Source of the DNA: Alphaproteobacteria bacterium | GTDB lineage: Bacteria; Pseudomonadota; Alphaproteobacteria; Rs-D84 | Direction: 5' to 3' | Length of the DNA: 34,451 nt | Assembly: GCA_017451625.1 (NCBI GenBank) | Contig: JAFTNY010000052.1 | Coordinates: 1 to 34,451 of the forward strand | Part shown: one piece after another, positions 24,113 through 33,744 of the stretch | How the letters are laid out: every line of letters starts with the position of its first letter | How positions within the stretch are numbered: the stretch's first letter is position 1 | Translations under genes and position numbers: made by a program | The notes under the pieces: generated by a model | What the model saw: only the letters and a program-made list of their open reading frames with translations | The model's database searches: none | Told to the model about the DNA's origin: nothing

Positions 24113-25930
24113 TTATTCTGGGATAAATCCGCCCGACTGCATCCGCCACAGGCGCGCATATTCGCCACCACGTTTGCGATACAGTGTTTTGTGCGTACCC
24201 TGTTCAATAACATGGCCGTCTTTGATGACGACAATTCTGTCCATGTTTCGCAATGTTGACAGACGATGCGCAATCGCCAGCGTTGTGCGTCCATCGGCCA
24301 ATTCGTCAAACGATTTTTGAATACAAACCTCGGTTTCGCTGTCCAATGCAGATGTTGCTTCGTCCAAGACCAAGATTGGTGCGTCTTTCAGGAATGCGCG
24401 CGCGATTGCGATACGCTGACGCTGGCCACCCGACAGTTTAATACCACGATCGCCGACCATTGATTCATACTTTTTATCAGTATCTACAATAAAGTCGTGG
24501 GCGGCGGCACGCTTGGCCGCGTTTTGAATCTGGCGTTTGGTGGCATCGGGGCGACCGTACGCAATATTTTCACGCAGTGTGCGATTAAACATCGTCGGTT
24601 CTTGGGGAATAAACGATATATTTTCGCGCAAAGAATCTTGGGTCACGTTGCGAATGTTCTGGCCGTCAATCAGAATTTCACCAGAATTTGGATCATAAAA
24701 TCGCATCAGCAAATTTACCAGCGTTGTCTTGCCGGCACCTGATGGGCCGACCAATCCGACACGTTCGCCACATTTTATTTTCAGGTTAAAGTTTCTTAAA
24801 ACCCATTTGTGTTTGTATTTGAACGAAACATTGCGAAATTCAATTTCACCACACGAAACATGCAACGCCGGCGCATTTGGCGCATCCATAACATCCACCG
24901 GCACAACCAATTCACTGTACGCCTTGGTTGCAGCCCCTAATTTGTCTGTTATATTTGGAATTTGGTTTACAATCGCCCCAATTGTTCCCATAACAGTAAA
25001 GAATACAGAATTTGTAAAAACAATCTGGGCCACTGTAATTTCACCGCGCATATACAGCCATACACACAAAACTAACGTTGCGCCATAGCATATGTCCCAG
25101 ATAATCATTGGAACGCCCCAAAAGAAGCGTTGAACAAAGAAAGAATGAATACGCGCGATAATATTTTTCTGACGTGCAGGTTCCAGATAGGCACGTTCAC
25201 GCGCAGCACCTGCAAACAGTTTTACCACAGAAAAGTTTGAGATACTGTCAACATTACGGCCGGACAGTTCACTGGATGCGGCGGACGCGTCCTTGGACGC
25301 GCGATGCATCGGTTTTACCATCGCCCAACTGTACGCGGCACGAAACACAAAAACGATGCAAAATATAATTGCGACATACTTATTGATAGACAATATCAAT
25401 CCGACGTTGATAAACACGACCGCCAGCATGCAAAAAATACGCCAAAAATCATCAATAACCTGAAAGCCGTCCGCAACATACAGAATTTGTGTATGAACCT
25501 TGCCCGACATGCGCCCCGTCCAAAACGACATAGACTGGGCGTGAATATAATCGTTCAAAACAACAGATATTCTGTTCTTTATCGGCGCAGACCAACGCGC
25601 ATGAAACATGCCGCGGAACAGTGCGCTGCCGTCTATAATCAACAGCAAAACAACGATTAACATAATTGTTGGTGCCGCATGCTGCATAAATGTCATACCG
25701 GTTGGTATTGGATTTTCAAACAATGCAATAAACCAACGTTGAAAGTTTGGGAATAACACACCGTCCATTGCCACAATGAAAAAGAATATCGCCCACGCAA
25801 TCAGCGCACCCCACGACCCCGACACCGCATATTTGAAGTAAAATTTCCACAGGGAACGCGGCAAGACTGCGTTCTGGGATTTAAGATTTTTATTGGATTG
25901 TTTTGATTTTCCAATGATTCTGCGTAACAT
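24113..25930 (-). CDS. ABC exporter, fused permease and ATPase (MsbA-like)
   Basis: Half-transporter of 605 residues that would work as a homodimer. The six-helix transmembrane domain spans about 35-325. The nucleotide-binding domain has Walker A GPSGAGKT (395-402), Q-loop FIPQEP, signature LSGGQ (499-503), Walker B ILVLDE (519-524) and the H-loop His at 555. The type is that of lipid or multidrug exporters such as MsbA; the substrate cannot be told from sequence. AAGGATAAC precedes the ATG. An optional small reading frame sits just upstream, and the gene is followed by a strong terminator. Confidence 0.88.
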   Translation of the reverse strand: MLRRIIGKSKQSNKNLKSQNAVLPRSLWKFYFKYAVSGSWGALIAWAIFFFIVAMDGVLFPNFQRWFIALFENPIPTGMTFMQHAAPTIMLIVVLLLIIDGSALFRGMFHARWSAPIKNRISVVLNDYIHAQSMSFWTGRMSGKVHTQILYVADGFQVIDDFWRIFCMLAVVFINVGLILSINKYVAIIFCIVFVFRAAYSWAMVKPMHRASKDASAASSELSGRNVDSISNFSVVKLFAGAARERAYLEPARQKNIIARIHSFFVQRFFWGVPMIIWDICYGATLVLCVWLYMRGEITVAQIVFTNSVFFTVMGTIGAIVNQIPNITDKLGAATKAYSELVVPVDVMDAPNAPALHVSCGEIEFRNVSFKYKHKWVLRNFNLKIKCGERVGLVGPSGAGKTTLVNLLMRFYDPNSGEILIDGQNIRNVTQDSLRENISFIPQEPTMFNRTLRENIAYGRPDATKRQIQNAAKRAAAHDFIVDTDKKYESMVGDRGIKLSGGQRQRIAIARAFLKDAPILVLDEATSALDSETEVCIQKSFDELADGRTTLAIAHRLSTLRNMDRIVVIKDGHVIEQGTHKTLYRKRGGEYARLWRMQSGGFIPE

Positions 25931-25933
25931 ATG

Positions 25934-26062
25934 TTATCCTTTTTTGTAAAAAAACTTAATATTTTGCCCCCCAATTACAAAATCAAGGAACATCACATAA
26001 ACCACAGCAACATCATTGAAAAATCCTTTTGTTTTAACATTACTTTTCCCTTGTTTTAGCAT
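25934..26062 (-). CDS. Possible 42-aa small protein upstream of the ABC exporter
   Basis: ATG at 26060-26062 preceded by AAAGG and 5 nt; 42 codons ending in a TAA that overlaps the ribosome binding site of the ABC exporter gene. The product has a hydrophobic middle (VAVVYVMFLDFVIG) between basic ends. It could be a small membrane protein or leader peptide coupled to the exporter. It is equally possible that this 169-nt gap is untranslated; nothing else is seen in it. Confidence 0.3.
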   Translation of the reverse strand: MLKQGKSNVKTKGFFNDVAVVYVMFLDFVIGGQNIKFFYKKG

Positions 26063-26099
26063 AAAAGCCTTTGTTTATCAATCTTTTTTCGAGCGACAC

Positions 26100-27068
26100 C
26101 TATCTGTCGTCGCGACTGGCGATTACTTGTGCGATTTCTTTGAAAAGCGCATCATCTGCCGCATCTGCGTCCGTTATATTTTTCCCTGCCAATCGAGTTG
26201 CAATCACATCCATTTCTTGGTTTGACAAAGATTGCAGGGTCGGGTCGTTTTTATAGCCCGATGCAGATGGGTCAATTTTCGGCTGTGTCGGCTGGGTTGG
26301 CGGTTCCACGACCGGTCTGTCAACGACAGTCAGGCCAGCAAATTTGAAAAAATCCTGTAAATAAGAACCCTCGATTGCATAGACCTTTTTGCTGCGCACC
26401 CTGCCGCCATCCAATGCGACGACCTTTGGTGTCGGCATAACCGCATCGGGATTTTGTTTAGCAAATTCACGTATCATTTTATCCAACGAACCTTCGCTTA
26501 TGTTTTTAGTGAACAAGTACTTTTGTAAGATAGTGTCCGCGGTCAAACCGTTTTGTATTTGTTCTTTGCGTTTTGATATAAAATCATTCGTAAAATCCAT
26601 AAAAGAACCCAATGCGATTTTGCGCAGATAAAAATCCCCTGTATTGGCATCTTGCACGACCATGTCCGGATGAATATCAGCATATTTTTCCAACAGACTA
26701 TTTAGTGTATGCCCATATGGAATTTTAGGTATATAGTCAAATAACTCTGTTTTGAACATAATCGGTTTGCCGATTCTTGCCTGATTATAAGCCACAACAA
26801 ATCTGTTTTTTTCATTTAGATATAACCACAACCTAATATTTTTATATGTTGCTGTAAACTGTTCGTATTTTGTTTTTTTATCTGCGGGCGCACTGTCTGA
26901 CAATTTGCGCGTTGCTGATTCCTTGGCTTTGGTTGATAAAATTATATCGGCATCTTCTGCCCGCGCTTCTGGCGAATGTTCGGACAAAATTTTGCGACGT
27001 CCGTCAACCTGCGCACTTAGCCCTTTAAAAATTTCATAAGCCCCTGCGAATTGTTCTTTTTTATTCAT
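26100..27068 (-). CDS. Hypothetical protein, 322 aa, preceded by structured RNA 1
   Basis: I do not recognise this protein. It has no signal peptide or transmembrane segment and is rich in charged residues and predicted helix. A Pro/Thr/Gln linker (VVEPPTQPTQPK, near residue 252-265) separates a large N-terminal part from a roughly 55-residue acidic helical tail (SLSNQEMDVIATRLAG). The start at 27068 has CGGAG about 12 nt upstream. The gene lies 20 nt downstream of the terminator of the structured RNA at 27089-27261, which probably controls its transcription. It is separated from the ABC exporter by about 170 nt and has no obvious operon partner. Confidence 0.7.
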   Translation of the reverse strand: MNKKEQFAGAYEIFKGLSAQVDGRRKILSEHSPEARAEDADIILSTKAKESATRKLSDSAPADKKTKYEQFTATYKNIRLWLYLNEKNRFVVAYNQARIGKPIMFKTELFDYIPKIPYGHTLNSLLEKYADIHPDMVVQDANTGDFYLRKIALGSFMDFTNDFISKRKEQIQNGLTADTILQKYLFTKNISEGSLDKMIREFAKQNPDAVMPTPKVVALDGGRVRSKKVYAIEGSYLQDFFKFAGLTVVDRPVVEPPTQPTQPKIDPSASGYKNDPTLQSLSNQEMDVIATRLAGKNITDADAADDALFKEIAQVIASRDDR

Positions 27069-27088
27069 CTTGATTTTAGCTCCGTTAT

Positions 27089-27261
27089 AAAAAATACCGC
27101 CACAGGAATGACGGTTGGAGGTTCGAAACTATTAACATACGAAAGCGAGCTTATTCAATATATTCACCGCCCTCCAACCACCGCAGGTTGGAGATTTTTT
27201 CGTCCGTTCAGACGCGTATGTTAAACAAGGGTTTCGACGCCCAACACAGTCGCCCTGTGCA
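27089..27261 (-). ncRNA. Structured leader RNA 1 (attenuator-like, new family)
   Basis: Minus-strand RNA of about 173 nt. P0 hairpin: GCACAG/CTGTGT (27244-27260). P1: TCGAAAC with GTTTCGA (27231-27237 and 27123-27129), continued by TTAACATACG with CGTATGTTAA (27215-27224 and 27132-27141). Inside P1 are P2, CGTCT-GAAC-GGACG (27201-27214), and P3, CTCCAACC/GGTTGGAG (27186-27193 and 27172-27179). A CCTCCAACC (27113-27121) can pair instead with the P3 3' arm and overlaps the 5' arm of a terminator (ACCGTC/GGCGGT, 27096-27115, then six T). The same layout with compensating changes is found at 33008-33182. It lies 20 nt before the 26100-27068 gene. Confidence 0.7.
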
Positions 27262-27267
27262 CAGGTT

Positions 27268-27296
27268 GTTATAACACAAGTAAATTAAATTGTAAA
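27268..27296 (-). promoter_or_regulatory. Promoter of structured RNA 1
   Basis: Minus strand: TTTACA (27291-27296), 17 nt, TATAAC (27268-27273) with an extended TGT. Start is predicted near 27261, at the foot of hairpin P0. Confidence 0.6.
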
Positions 27297-27315
27297 TAGT
27301 GATATAAATAAATGT

Positions 27316-29085
27316 TTACTGGCTGACAATCGCACGAAATATCTCGGCCGGTTTTGTACCGCCGGTTATTTTTGAATCCATTGGTGTAAAGTCGTCATTA
27401 CCCATCCACACACCGATTATCATATCATGCGTTGCGCCAACAAACCACGCATCGCGATTTTCATTGCTGGTGCCGGTTTTTCCACCCAGCACCCCATCTG
27501 TACGCGCACGACCGCCGGTCCCCCCCACCGCAATCACATCTGATAACAATTCCTGCATATATGCAACGGTCTGGGGTTGCAGGACATCAATCGGATCTGA
27601 TGGGTTACGTTCATAAATTATGTTGCCAGCCATATCGGTGATTTTTGTAATTGAATATGGCCGTACAGACTGGCCATTGTTCCATATCACTGCATAAATG
27701 TTGGTCAGGTCCAGCAAACTCATTTCCGATGCGCCCAAGACCGTTGAATATTCACGTCGCAATTTGGTGCCAACACCCAAACGTCCCGCCATCGACAGCA
27801 CAGAATCAATTCCATAAGTTTCGGTCAATTTCAATGGTACAGAATTAACACTTTTGGCAAAGGCAGTCGCCAACGTTATATCGCCATAATACCGTTCATT
27901 ATAATTTTTTGGATTGTAATCCCCGATTGCAAATGGGGAATCATTGACATATGTGTCTGGTGTCATTCCGTTTTCCAACGCCACCAAATACACCACAGGT
28001 TTAAACGCACTGCCCGATTGACGTGGGGCGGTGGCACGATTAAATTGACTGGCCTGATAATCTGTGCCGCCGGACATTGCGCGGATTGCGCCACTGGGTT
28101 CGATTGCGACCACCGCCCCCTGATATTGTCCAACGTGCGACGGCAAAATTGCGGCAATATCATCCTGCAGTTGCGTGTCCAGCGTGGTATAAACATACAT
28201 ATCAGATTCAAATTCACCAATGCGCGATTTTAGTTCATCCATCACAAAGTCTGTCCAATATCGATACAGATTCGTGTCCGCAGATGGGGTGGCGGGCTGC
28301 AGACTTTGCGCAGCGGCACGCGCCTGATTTACGGTGATAAAGCCCTGACGTACCATTTCTGTCAAGACAGTGCGCGCACGTGCAATATTCTTGTCCGGAT
28401 TACGCAGGGGGCTGTACGTTGTTGGGGCCTTTAACATTGCGGCAATCTGGGCCGCCTGACCAACGCTTAATTTATTGGCTGGCACGCCAAACATAACGCG
28501 CGCCGCCGCATCGATTCCACGCATTCCGCCGACCAATGATACGCGGTTCATGTATAAATCCAGAATTTGATTCTTGTTAAATCTGTTTTCCAGCCAGTAC
28601 GACAAAATCAACTCTTGCACCTTGCGGGAAATCTTTTTTTCGCGGGACAGAAATATGTTTTTTGCCGTTTGTTGCGTAATGGTTGAACCGCCGGCCGCCA
28701 TACGGCCACGTACTAAATTAGACACAGCCGCCCGCGATATTCCACGAATATCAATGGGGCCATGTGAAAAGAAACGTTTGTCTTCGATGGCGACAATCGC
28801 CTGCCATACATGTGGGGGCAGTGTTTCAACAGATACCGGCGTTCCCATTATTCGATTTGCACTGCGCAGTTCGTTTGCATCTTTGTCCAGAAATACAACC
28901 GCAGCCGGTCGCGTTTCGTGCAATATCGCATCCAACGATGGCATGCGCAGATAAATTATCGCAACATACGCACATACGGCAACACCAGCCAACAAAATAA
29001 AGTTTAACGCCCACACCACCAATCGTCGTTTAAATGACAGGCGTTGTTTTTCATCCGGAAAATCTTTGTCAGTGCGACGCGACAC
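27316..29085 (-). CDS. Bifunctional penicillin-binding protein, class A (PBP1A type)
   Basis: Peptidoglycan glycosyltransferase plus DD-transpeptidase anchored in the inner membrane. From the GTG at 29085 (MSRRTDKDFPDEKQRLSF) the protein has 589 residues. An N-terminal transmembrane helix (WALNFILLAGVAVCAYVAIIYL) comes first. The GT51 domain follows with AIVAIEDKRFFSHGPID, GGSTITQQTAKNIFL and LILSYWLENRFNKNQILDLYMNRV. The transpeptidase has SGSAFKP (SxxK), SVNSV (SxN) and GGKTGTSNE (KTG). The frame is open upstream to 29346 but would run through the promoters and into the divergent gene, so the GTG with AAAGGGA upstream is preferred. It is short for PBP1A, lacking a large OB insert. Confidence 0.88.
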   Translation of the reverse strand: MSRRTDKDFPDEKQRLSFKRRLVVWALNFILLAGVAVCAYVAIIYLRMPSLDAILHETRPAAVVFLDKDANELRSANRIMGTPVSVETLPPHVWQAIVAIEDKRFFSHGPIDIRGISRAAVSNLVRGRMAAGGSTITQQTAKNIFLSREKKISRKVQELILSYWLENRFNKNQILDLYMNRVSLVGGMRGIDAAARVMFGVPANKLSVGQAAQIAAMLKAPTTYSPLRNPDKNIARARTVLTEMVRQGFITVNQARAAAQSLQPATPSADTNLYRYWTDFVMDELKSRIGEFESDMYVYTTLDTQLQDDIAAILPSHVGQYQGAVVAIEPSGAIRAMSGGTDYQASQFNRATAPRQSGSAFKPVVYLVALENGMTPDTYVNDSPFAIGDYNPKNYNERYYGDITLATAFAKSVNSVPLKLTETYGIDSVLSMAGRLGVGTKLRREYSTVLGASEMSLLDLTNIYAVIWNNGQSVRPYSITKITDMAGNIIYERNPSDPIDVLQPQTVAYMQELLSDVIAVGGTGGRARTDGVLGGKTGTSNENRDAWFVGATHDMIIGVWMGNDDFTPMDSKITGGTKPAEIFRAIVSQ

Positions 29086-29119
29086 GCTGTATAATCCCTT
29101 TCCCTTGGTTATGATAGGT

Positions 29120-29128
29120 ATTGTAGCA
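29120..29128 (-). promoter_or_regulatory. Promoter of the class A PBP gene
   Basis: Minus strand TGCTACAAT: extended -10 with TACAAT at 29120-29125. Start near 29113 leaves a 27-nt leader to the GTG, which rules out the longer frame. Confidence 0.5.
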
Positions 29129-29136
29129 TAAACATC

Positions 29137-29166
29137 TTGCGTTTTACCAGAATTTATAATTATAAT
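29137..29166 (+). promoter_or_regulatory. Promoter of the 29196 barrel gene
   Basis: TTGCGT (29137-29142) and tandem TATAAT boxes (29155-29160 and 29161-29166). An AAGGA ribosome binding site precedes the ATG. Confidence 0.45.
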
Positions 29167-29195
29167 CTTAACACATAAAATATGGGGCAAGGAAT

Positions 29196-29837
29196 ATGAA
29201 AAATTTAATATTTGTTTTGGCAACACTGATAACAATCCCCGCATTCGCGGACGTATATGATTCTTATGATGGATATGCAGATATGCCTGTGGCGCGTCGC
29301 GATAACTATGTTGGATTTCGCATACATAAAAACGAACGCATTTCATTCAAATACGACATTCATGGCGCAGGCAATGCAACAATCCGCCAAGACAACTTTG
29401 GTTTTGGGGCCGTTGTTGGCAACCGCCTGAATGATTTTGTTAAATTGGAATTTGAAACAATGTACACCGGTGCCAGTCAAACAAGACACCAAACAAAATA
29501 CGACTTTGACGTGTGGGCAAATATGCTGAACGTCTATCTGTTCCAAGAATACGCAGATAGCGTTGCACCATATGTCGGACTGGGTATCGGTTTTGCGACA
29601 ATCTGGGGGGATGTTGATGCGCCATACGGCCACATGTCTGATTCTGTGTTCGATTTGTCATACAGTGCGATGATTGGCGTGAACTTTGCCTTGAATGAAC
29701 GTGTTGACCTGAATCTGGGGGTAAAGTATCAATATTATGGCGAAGTCGAACATGAATTGAACGGCGCTGAACACGCCATTACGGATGCAGATGCCACAGA
29801 AGTATATTTTGGCGCGGTATATAAATTCGGGCTGTAA
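29196..29837 (+). CDS. Outer-membrane beta-barrel protein (opacity-type porin family)
   Basis: The 213-residue protein has a signal peptide (MKNLIFVLATLITIPAFA). It has eight or so amphipathic strands, including NFGFGAVVGNRLNDFVKLEFETMYTGAS, YVGLGIGFATIWG, FDLSYSAMIGVNFALNERVDLNLGVKYQYYGEVEHEL and a final VYFGAVYKFGL. The C-terminal strand ends in Leu rather than Phe, preceded by alternating aromatics. The pattern is that of small OmpA/opacity-like barrels. It is divergent from the class A PBP gene with a 110-nt regulatory gap, so both may be controlled together. Function is unknown. Confidence 0.8.
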   Translation: MKNLIFVLATLITIPAFADVYDSYDGYADMPVARRDNYVGFRIHKNERISFKYDIHGAGNATIRQDNFGFGAVVGNRLNDFVKLEFETMYTGASQTRHQTKYDFDVWANMLNVYLFQEYADSVAPYVGLGIGFATIWGDVDAPYGHMSDSVFDLSYSAMIGVNFALNERVDLNLGVKYQYYGEVEHELNGAEHAITDADATEVYFGAVYKFGL

Positions 29838-29854
29838 TTCGGATTCTTTTTCCG

Positions 29855-31890
<2,036 letters not shown>

Positions 31891-31892
31891 AA

Positions 31893-31918
31893 ACGCCCCG
31901 CGATTTTGTGTGGGGCGT
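31893..31918 (-). terminator. Terminator between ligA and the DUF378 gene
   Basis: ACGCCCC (31893-31899) pairs with GGGGCGT (31912-31918). A five-T run is on the minus strand, so it mainly ends the DUF378 transcript; the plus side lacks a good T-run. Confidence 0.7.
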
Positions 31919-31941
31919 AGACATGAAACTGTTGAGTGTGT

Positions 31942-32154
31942 TTAACGGTCACGCGACACAGGACGGTCAATAAACATCCATATCAGCCATACCAACGCCG
32001 CAATACCGATTATCGCATATACGATGTTGCTGGCCAATGTTGCCGGCCCAAATAAAAACGCAACCAAGTCAAAACCAAAGATACCAATCAACCCCCAGTT
32101 CAGGGCGCCGATAAACGTCAATGGTATAAGAACATAGTTTGTAAGTCCTCTCAT
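31942..32154 (-). CDS. DUF378 family small membrane protein
   Basis: The 70-residue protein begins MRGLTNYVLIPLTFIGALNWGLIGIFGFDLVAFLFG, the DUF378 signature with the conserved GALNWGLIG. Two transmembrane helices are separated by a short loop (LFGPATLASN) and followed by a basic tail (DRPVSRDR). Function is unknown for the family. The ATG at 32154 is chosen for its AAGGAG site; an in-frame extension to 32193 lacks support. The 32194-32329 region upstream holds a CGAACA/TGTTCG hairpin (32271-32288) but no gene. Confidence 0.88.
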   Translation of the reverse strand: MRGLTNYVLIPLTFIGALNWGLIGIFGFDLVAFLFGPATLASNIVYAIIGIAALVWLIWMFIDRPVSRDR

Positions 32155-32329
32155 CTGTTTTCTCCTTTTCAAGGTTTGTAAATGTCTTACCATAAGACAG
32201 TAATATTATAACCATTTTCATTTGTGCATGCAATCGTAATACCACATATGGGAAAAGGTTCCTGAATCAGCGAACACAGTGATGTTCGAATACGAATTGC
32301 CACATACGCATCGGATTGTTATTATTATT

Positions 32330-32358
32330 AAAAAATCCGCCGAATTGGCGGATTTTTT
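32330..32358. terminator. Terminator after the EF-hand protein gene
   Basis: AAAAAATCCGCC (32330-32341) pairs with GGCGGATTTTTT (32347-32358) around GAATT. It is strong in both directions. Confidence 0.9.
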
Positions 32359-32366
32359 AATTTGTT

Positions 32367-32897
32367 TTATTCGGCCATCTGTGGCGCAGGTGCCGGCATT
32401 TCAGGTTCTGCTGGCATTTCTGGGCGTGGGCCATGACGCATGTGCTTTCTGGCGGCCTTGAATTCTTCTTTGGTGACACAGCCGTCTTGGTCAACGTCCA
32501 TCATTGGAATCATTTCTGCCATTTTTTGGCATTTTACAACCAAGCAACCGTTATCAAATTCTGGGCGTGGGCCAAATTTACCCTTTTTGCAGCAGCACAT
32601 TTTCGCCGCAGCAAAACCCAATGCAAAAATAATCAAAATCAAGATTAATTTTTTCAAGAAACGACCAAATGTGCATTTCTTTTTCGCGCATACGCAATCG
32701 CCACCGCATGCACAGCCATGGTCGCAACCACATGGATGCTTTTCAACCACAGGGGCAGCCACAACTTTCTTTGGGGCTGCTGGCTTTTTTGCAGGGGCTT
32801 TCTTTGCAACTGGCTTTTTCGCCGGCGCAGGTTTAGAAACTGTCTTTTTCGCAGATGCTGTTTTTGCAACTGGTTTTTTTGTAGATTTTTCTGCCAT
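32367..32897 (-). CDS. Lys/Ala/Pro-rich, Cys-cluster, EF-hand membrane protein
   Basis: Hypothetical 176-residue protein with an unusual mosaic. Residues 1-52 are a histone H1-like Lys/Ala/Pro-rich repeat region (AKKPVAKKAPAKKPAAPKK). Residues 55-75 form a Cys/His cluster (CGCDHGCACGGDCVC) suited to metal binding. Residues 82-98 are a single transmembrane helix (KKLILILIIFALGFAAA), followed by CCC. Residues 134-145 are a canonical EF-hand loop (DVDQDGCVTKEE, with D134, D136, D138, T142 and E145 at ligand positions), and the tail is Pro/Met/Glu-rich. There is no signal peptide, so the basic part is probably cytoplasmic and the EF-hand periplasmic. GGAAGG precedes the ATG. Function is unknown; calcium binding is inferred from the motif. 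Confidence 0.75.
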   Translation of the reverse strand: MAEKSTKKPVAKTASAKKTVSKPAPAKKPVAKKAPAKKPAAPKKVVAAPVVEKHPCGCDHGCACGGDCVCAKKKCTFGRFLKKLILILIIFALGFAAAKMCCCKKGKFGPRPEFDNGCLVVKCQKMAEMIPMMDVDQDGCVTKEEFKAARKHMRHGPRPEMPAEPEMPAPAPQMAE

Positions 32898-32926
32898 TTG
32901 TCCTTCCTTTTTTGTTTGACGCTTTG

Positions 32927-32955
32927 ATTGTATTCAATAAAAAAAACGATGTAAA
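32927..32955 (-). promoter_or_regulatory. Promoter of the EF-hand protein gene
   Basis: Minus strand: TTTACA (32950-32955), 17 nt, TACAAT (32927-32932), start near 32920, 23 nt before the ATG. Confidence 0.55.
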
Positions 32956-32973
32956 GAAAAATTTTTTAATTTC

Positions 32974-33003
32974 TTGCATTTAAGTCAAGATATGATTTAT
33001 CAT
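32974..33003 (+). promoter_or_regulatory. Candidate promoter of structured RNA 2
   Basis: TTGCAT (32974-32979), 18 nt, TATCAT (32998-33003), predicting a start near 33008-33010 at the foot of hairpin P0. It is weaker than the promoter of RNA 1. Confidence 0.4.
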
Positions 33004-33007
33004 TATG

Positions 33008-33182
33008 GCGACATAGGGCGTTCCTGTGTCGGGGTGTCGAAACCCGTTAATGTAGCGTCATGATGACGTAAAAAAGACTCCAATCTTTTGGTTAGAGGGT
33101 TGGTGGAATATACGAATACACCACACTATTACTACATTATAGTTTCGAACCTCCAACCGTCTGAATTTTTCGACGGTTTTTT
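33008..33182 (+). ncRNA. Structured leader RNA 2 (attenuator-like, new family)
   Basis: Plus-strand RNA of about 175 nt with the same architecture as 27089-27261. P0: CGACATAGG/CCTGTGTCG (33009-33031). P1: TCGAAAC (33037-33043) with GTTTCGA (33142-33148), continued by TAATGTAG (33048-33055) with CTACATTA (33132-33139). P2: CGTCAT/ATGACG (33056-33068). P3: CTCCAATC (33078-33085) with GGTTAGAG (33090-33097). P4: TGGTG/CACCA (33101-33123). CCTCCAACC (33150-33158) can pair with GGTTAGAGG (33090-33098). It overlaps the terminator arm AACCGTC (33155-33161), which otherwise pairs with GACGGTT (33172-33178) before a T-run. The next gene starts 31 nt later. Confidence 0.7.
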
Positions 33183-33213
33183 CATTCAAAAAAAATGAAA
33201 AAGGAGGATTGGA

Positions 33214-33702
33214 ATGAAAAAAATACTAATCACCGCAGGGTGTGTGGCGTTGGTTGCCGTAAATGCCAATGCTGCAAAAAACTGTTGTGGCAAATGTACA
33301 TATAATACAAATGATCTGGCGTGTACAGCAAACTGTTGCGACAGCACAGGGACAACCGTAGGTTCACCAGATGCCAATCACATTATATTGGTCACAACAA
33401 AAACAGAAACCGTTACCTGTGCCACCAGCAGCAGTGGCGCTAATTTAGTAACGTGCCGCTCAACATATTCGTGCAAGTGCGAACAAGGATATTATGGTAC
33501 ACCGGTGGCCAACTTAGGCGGCACGTGTTCGGGCACATGCACACGTTGCCCATCATCGGGTGGCGTATATGGCACAACGGCATCCAGTGGTGCAACCAGC
33601 ATCACAGAATGCTATATCCCATCTGGAACGACGCGCACATTTTCAGACAGTGTCGGTTCCGGCACTGAAACAATTACATCAAATTGTTATTATACCAATT
33701 AG
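33214..33702 (+). CDS. Cysteine-rich secreted protein C
   Basis: Hypothetical 162-residue exported protein. The signal peptide MKKILITAGCVALVAVNANA is followed by a Cys-, Ser-, Thr- and Gly-rich mature part (KNCCGKCTYN, CTANCCDSTG, YSCKCEQGYYGTP, CSGTCTRCPSSGG) ending TFSDSVGSGTETITSNCYYTN. The CxxCP-GG spacing recalls EGF- or ephrin-receptor-like cysteine modules. Its tail (FSDSVGSG) resembles FTDTIGSG in the protein at 10929-11582, so they may be distant relatives. It has a strong AAGGAGG ribosome binding site, unlike the other two Cys-rich genes, and is preceded by structured RNA 2. Confidence 0.75.
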   Translation: MKKILITAGCVALVAVNANAAKNCCGKCTYNTNDLACTANCCDSTGTTVGSPDANHIILVTTKTETVTCATSSSGANLVTCRSTYSCKCEQGYYGTPVANLGGTCSGTCTRCPSSGGVYGTTASSGATSITECYIPSGTTRTFSDSVGSGTETITSNCYYTN

Positions 33703-33704
33703 AA

Positions 33705-33730
33705 AATCCCCCAATCGGGGGATTTTTTTG
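33705..33730. terminator. Terminator between Cys-rich gene C and hup
   Basis: AATCCCCC (33705-33712) pairs with GGGGGATT (33717-33724) around AATC, then a T-run. The A-run on the left also serves hup. Confidence 0.88.
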
Positions 33731-33744
33731 TTTCAAACTAATCT

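Noticed and set aside
27089-27261. Structured RNA 1 as tmRNA, 6S RNA or a tRNA-like T arm
   Set aside because: TTCGAA resembles a T loop but lacks flanking T-stem pairing. There is no tag reading frame, no central 6S-type bubble and no RNase P or SRP core motif.
29086-29346. N-terminal extension of the class A PBP to 29346
   Set aside because: It would overlap the start of the divergent barrel gene and both promoters, and the added residues resemble no PBP sequence.
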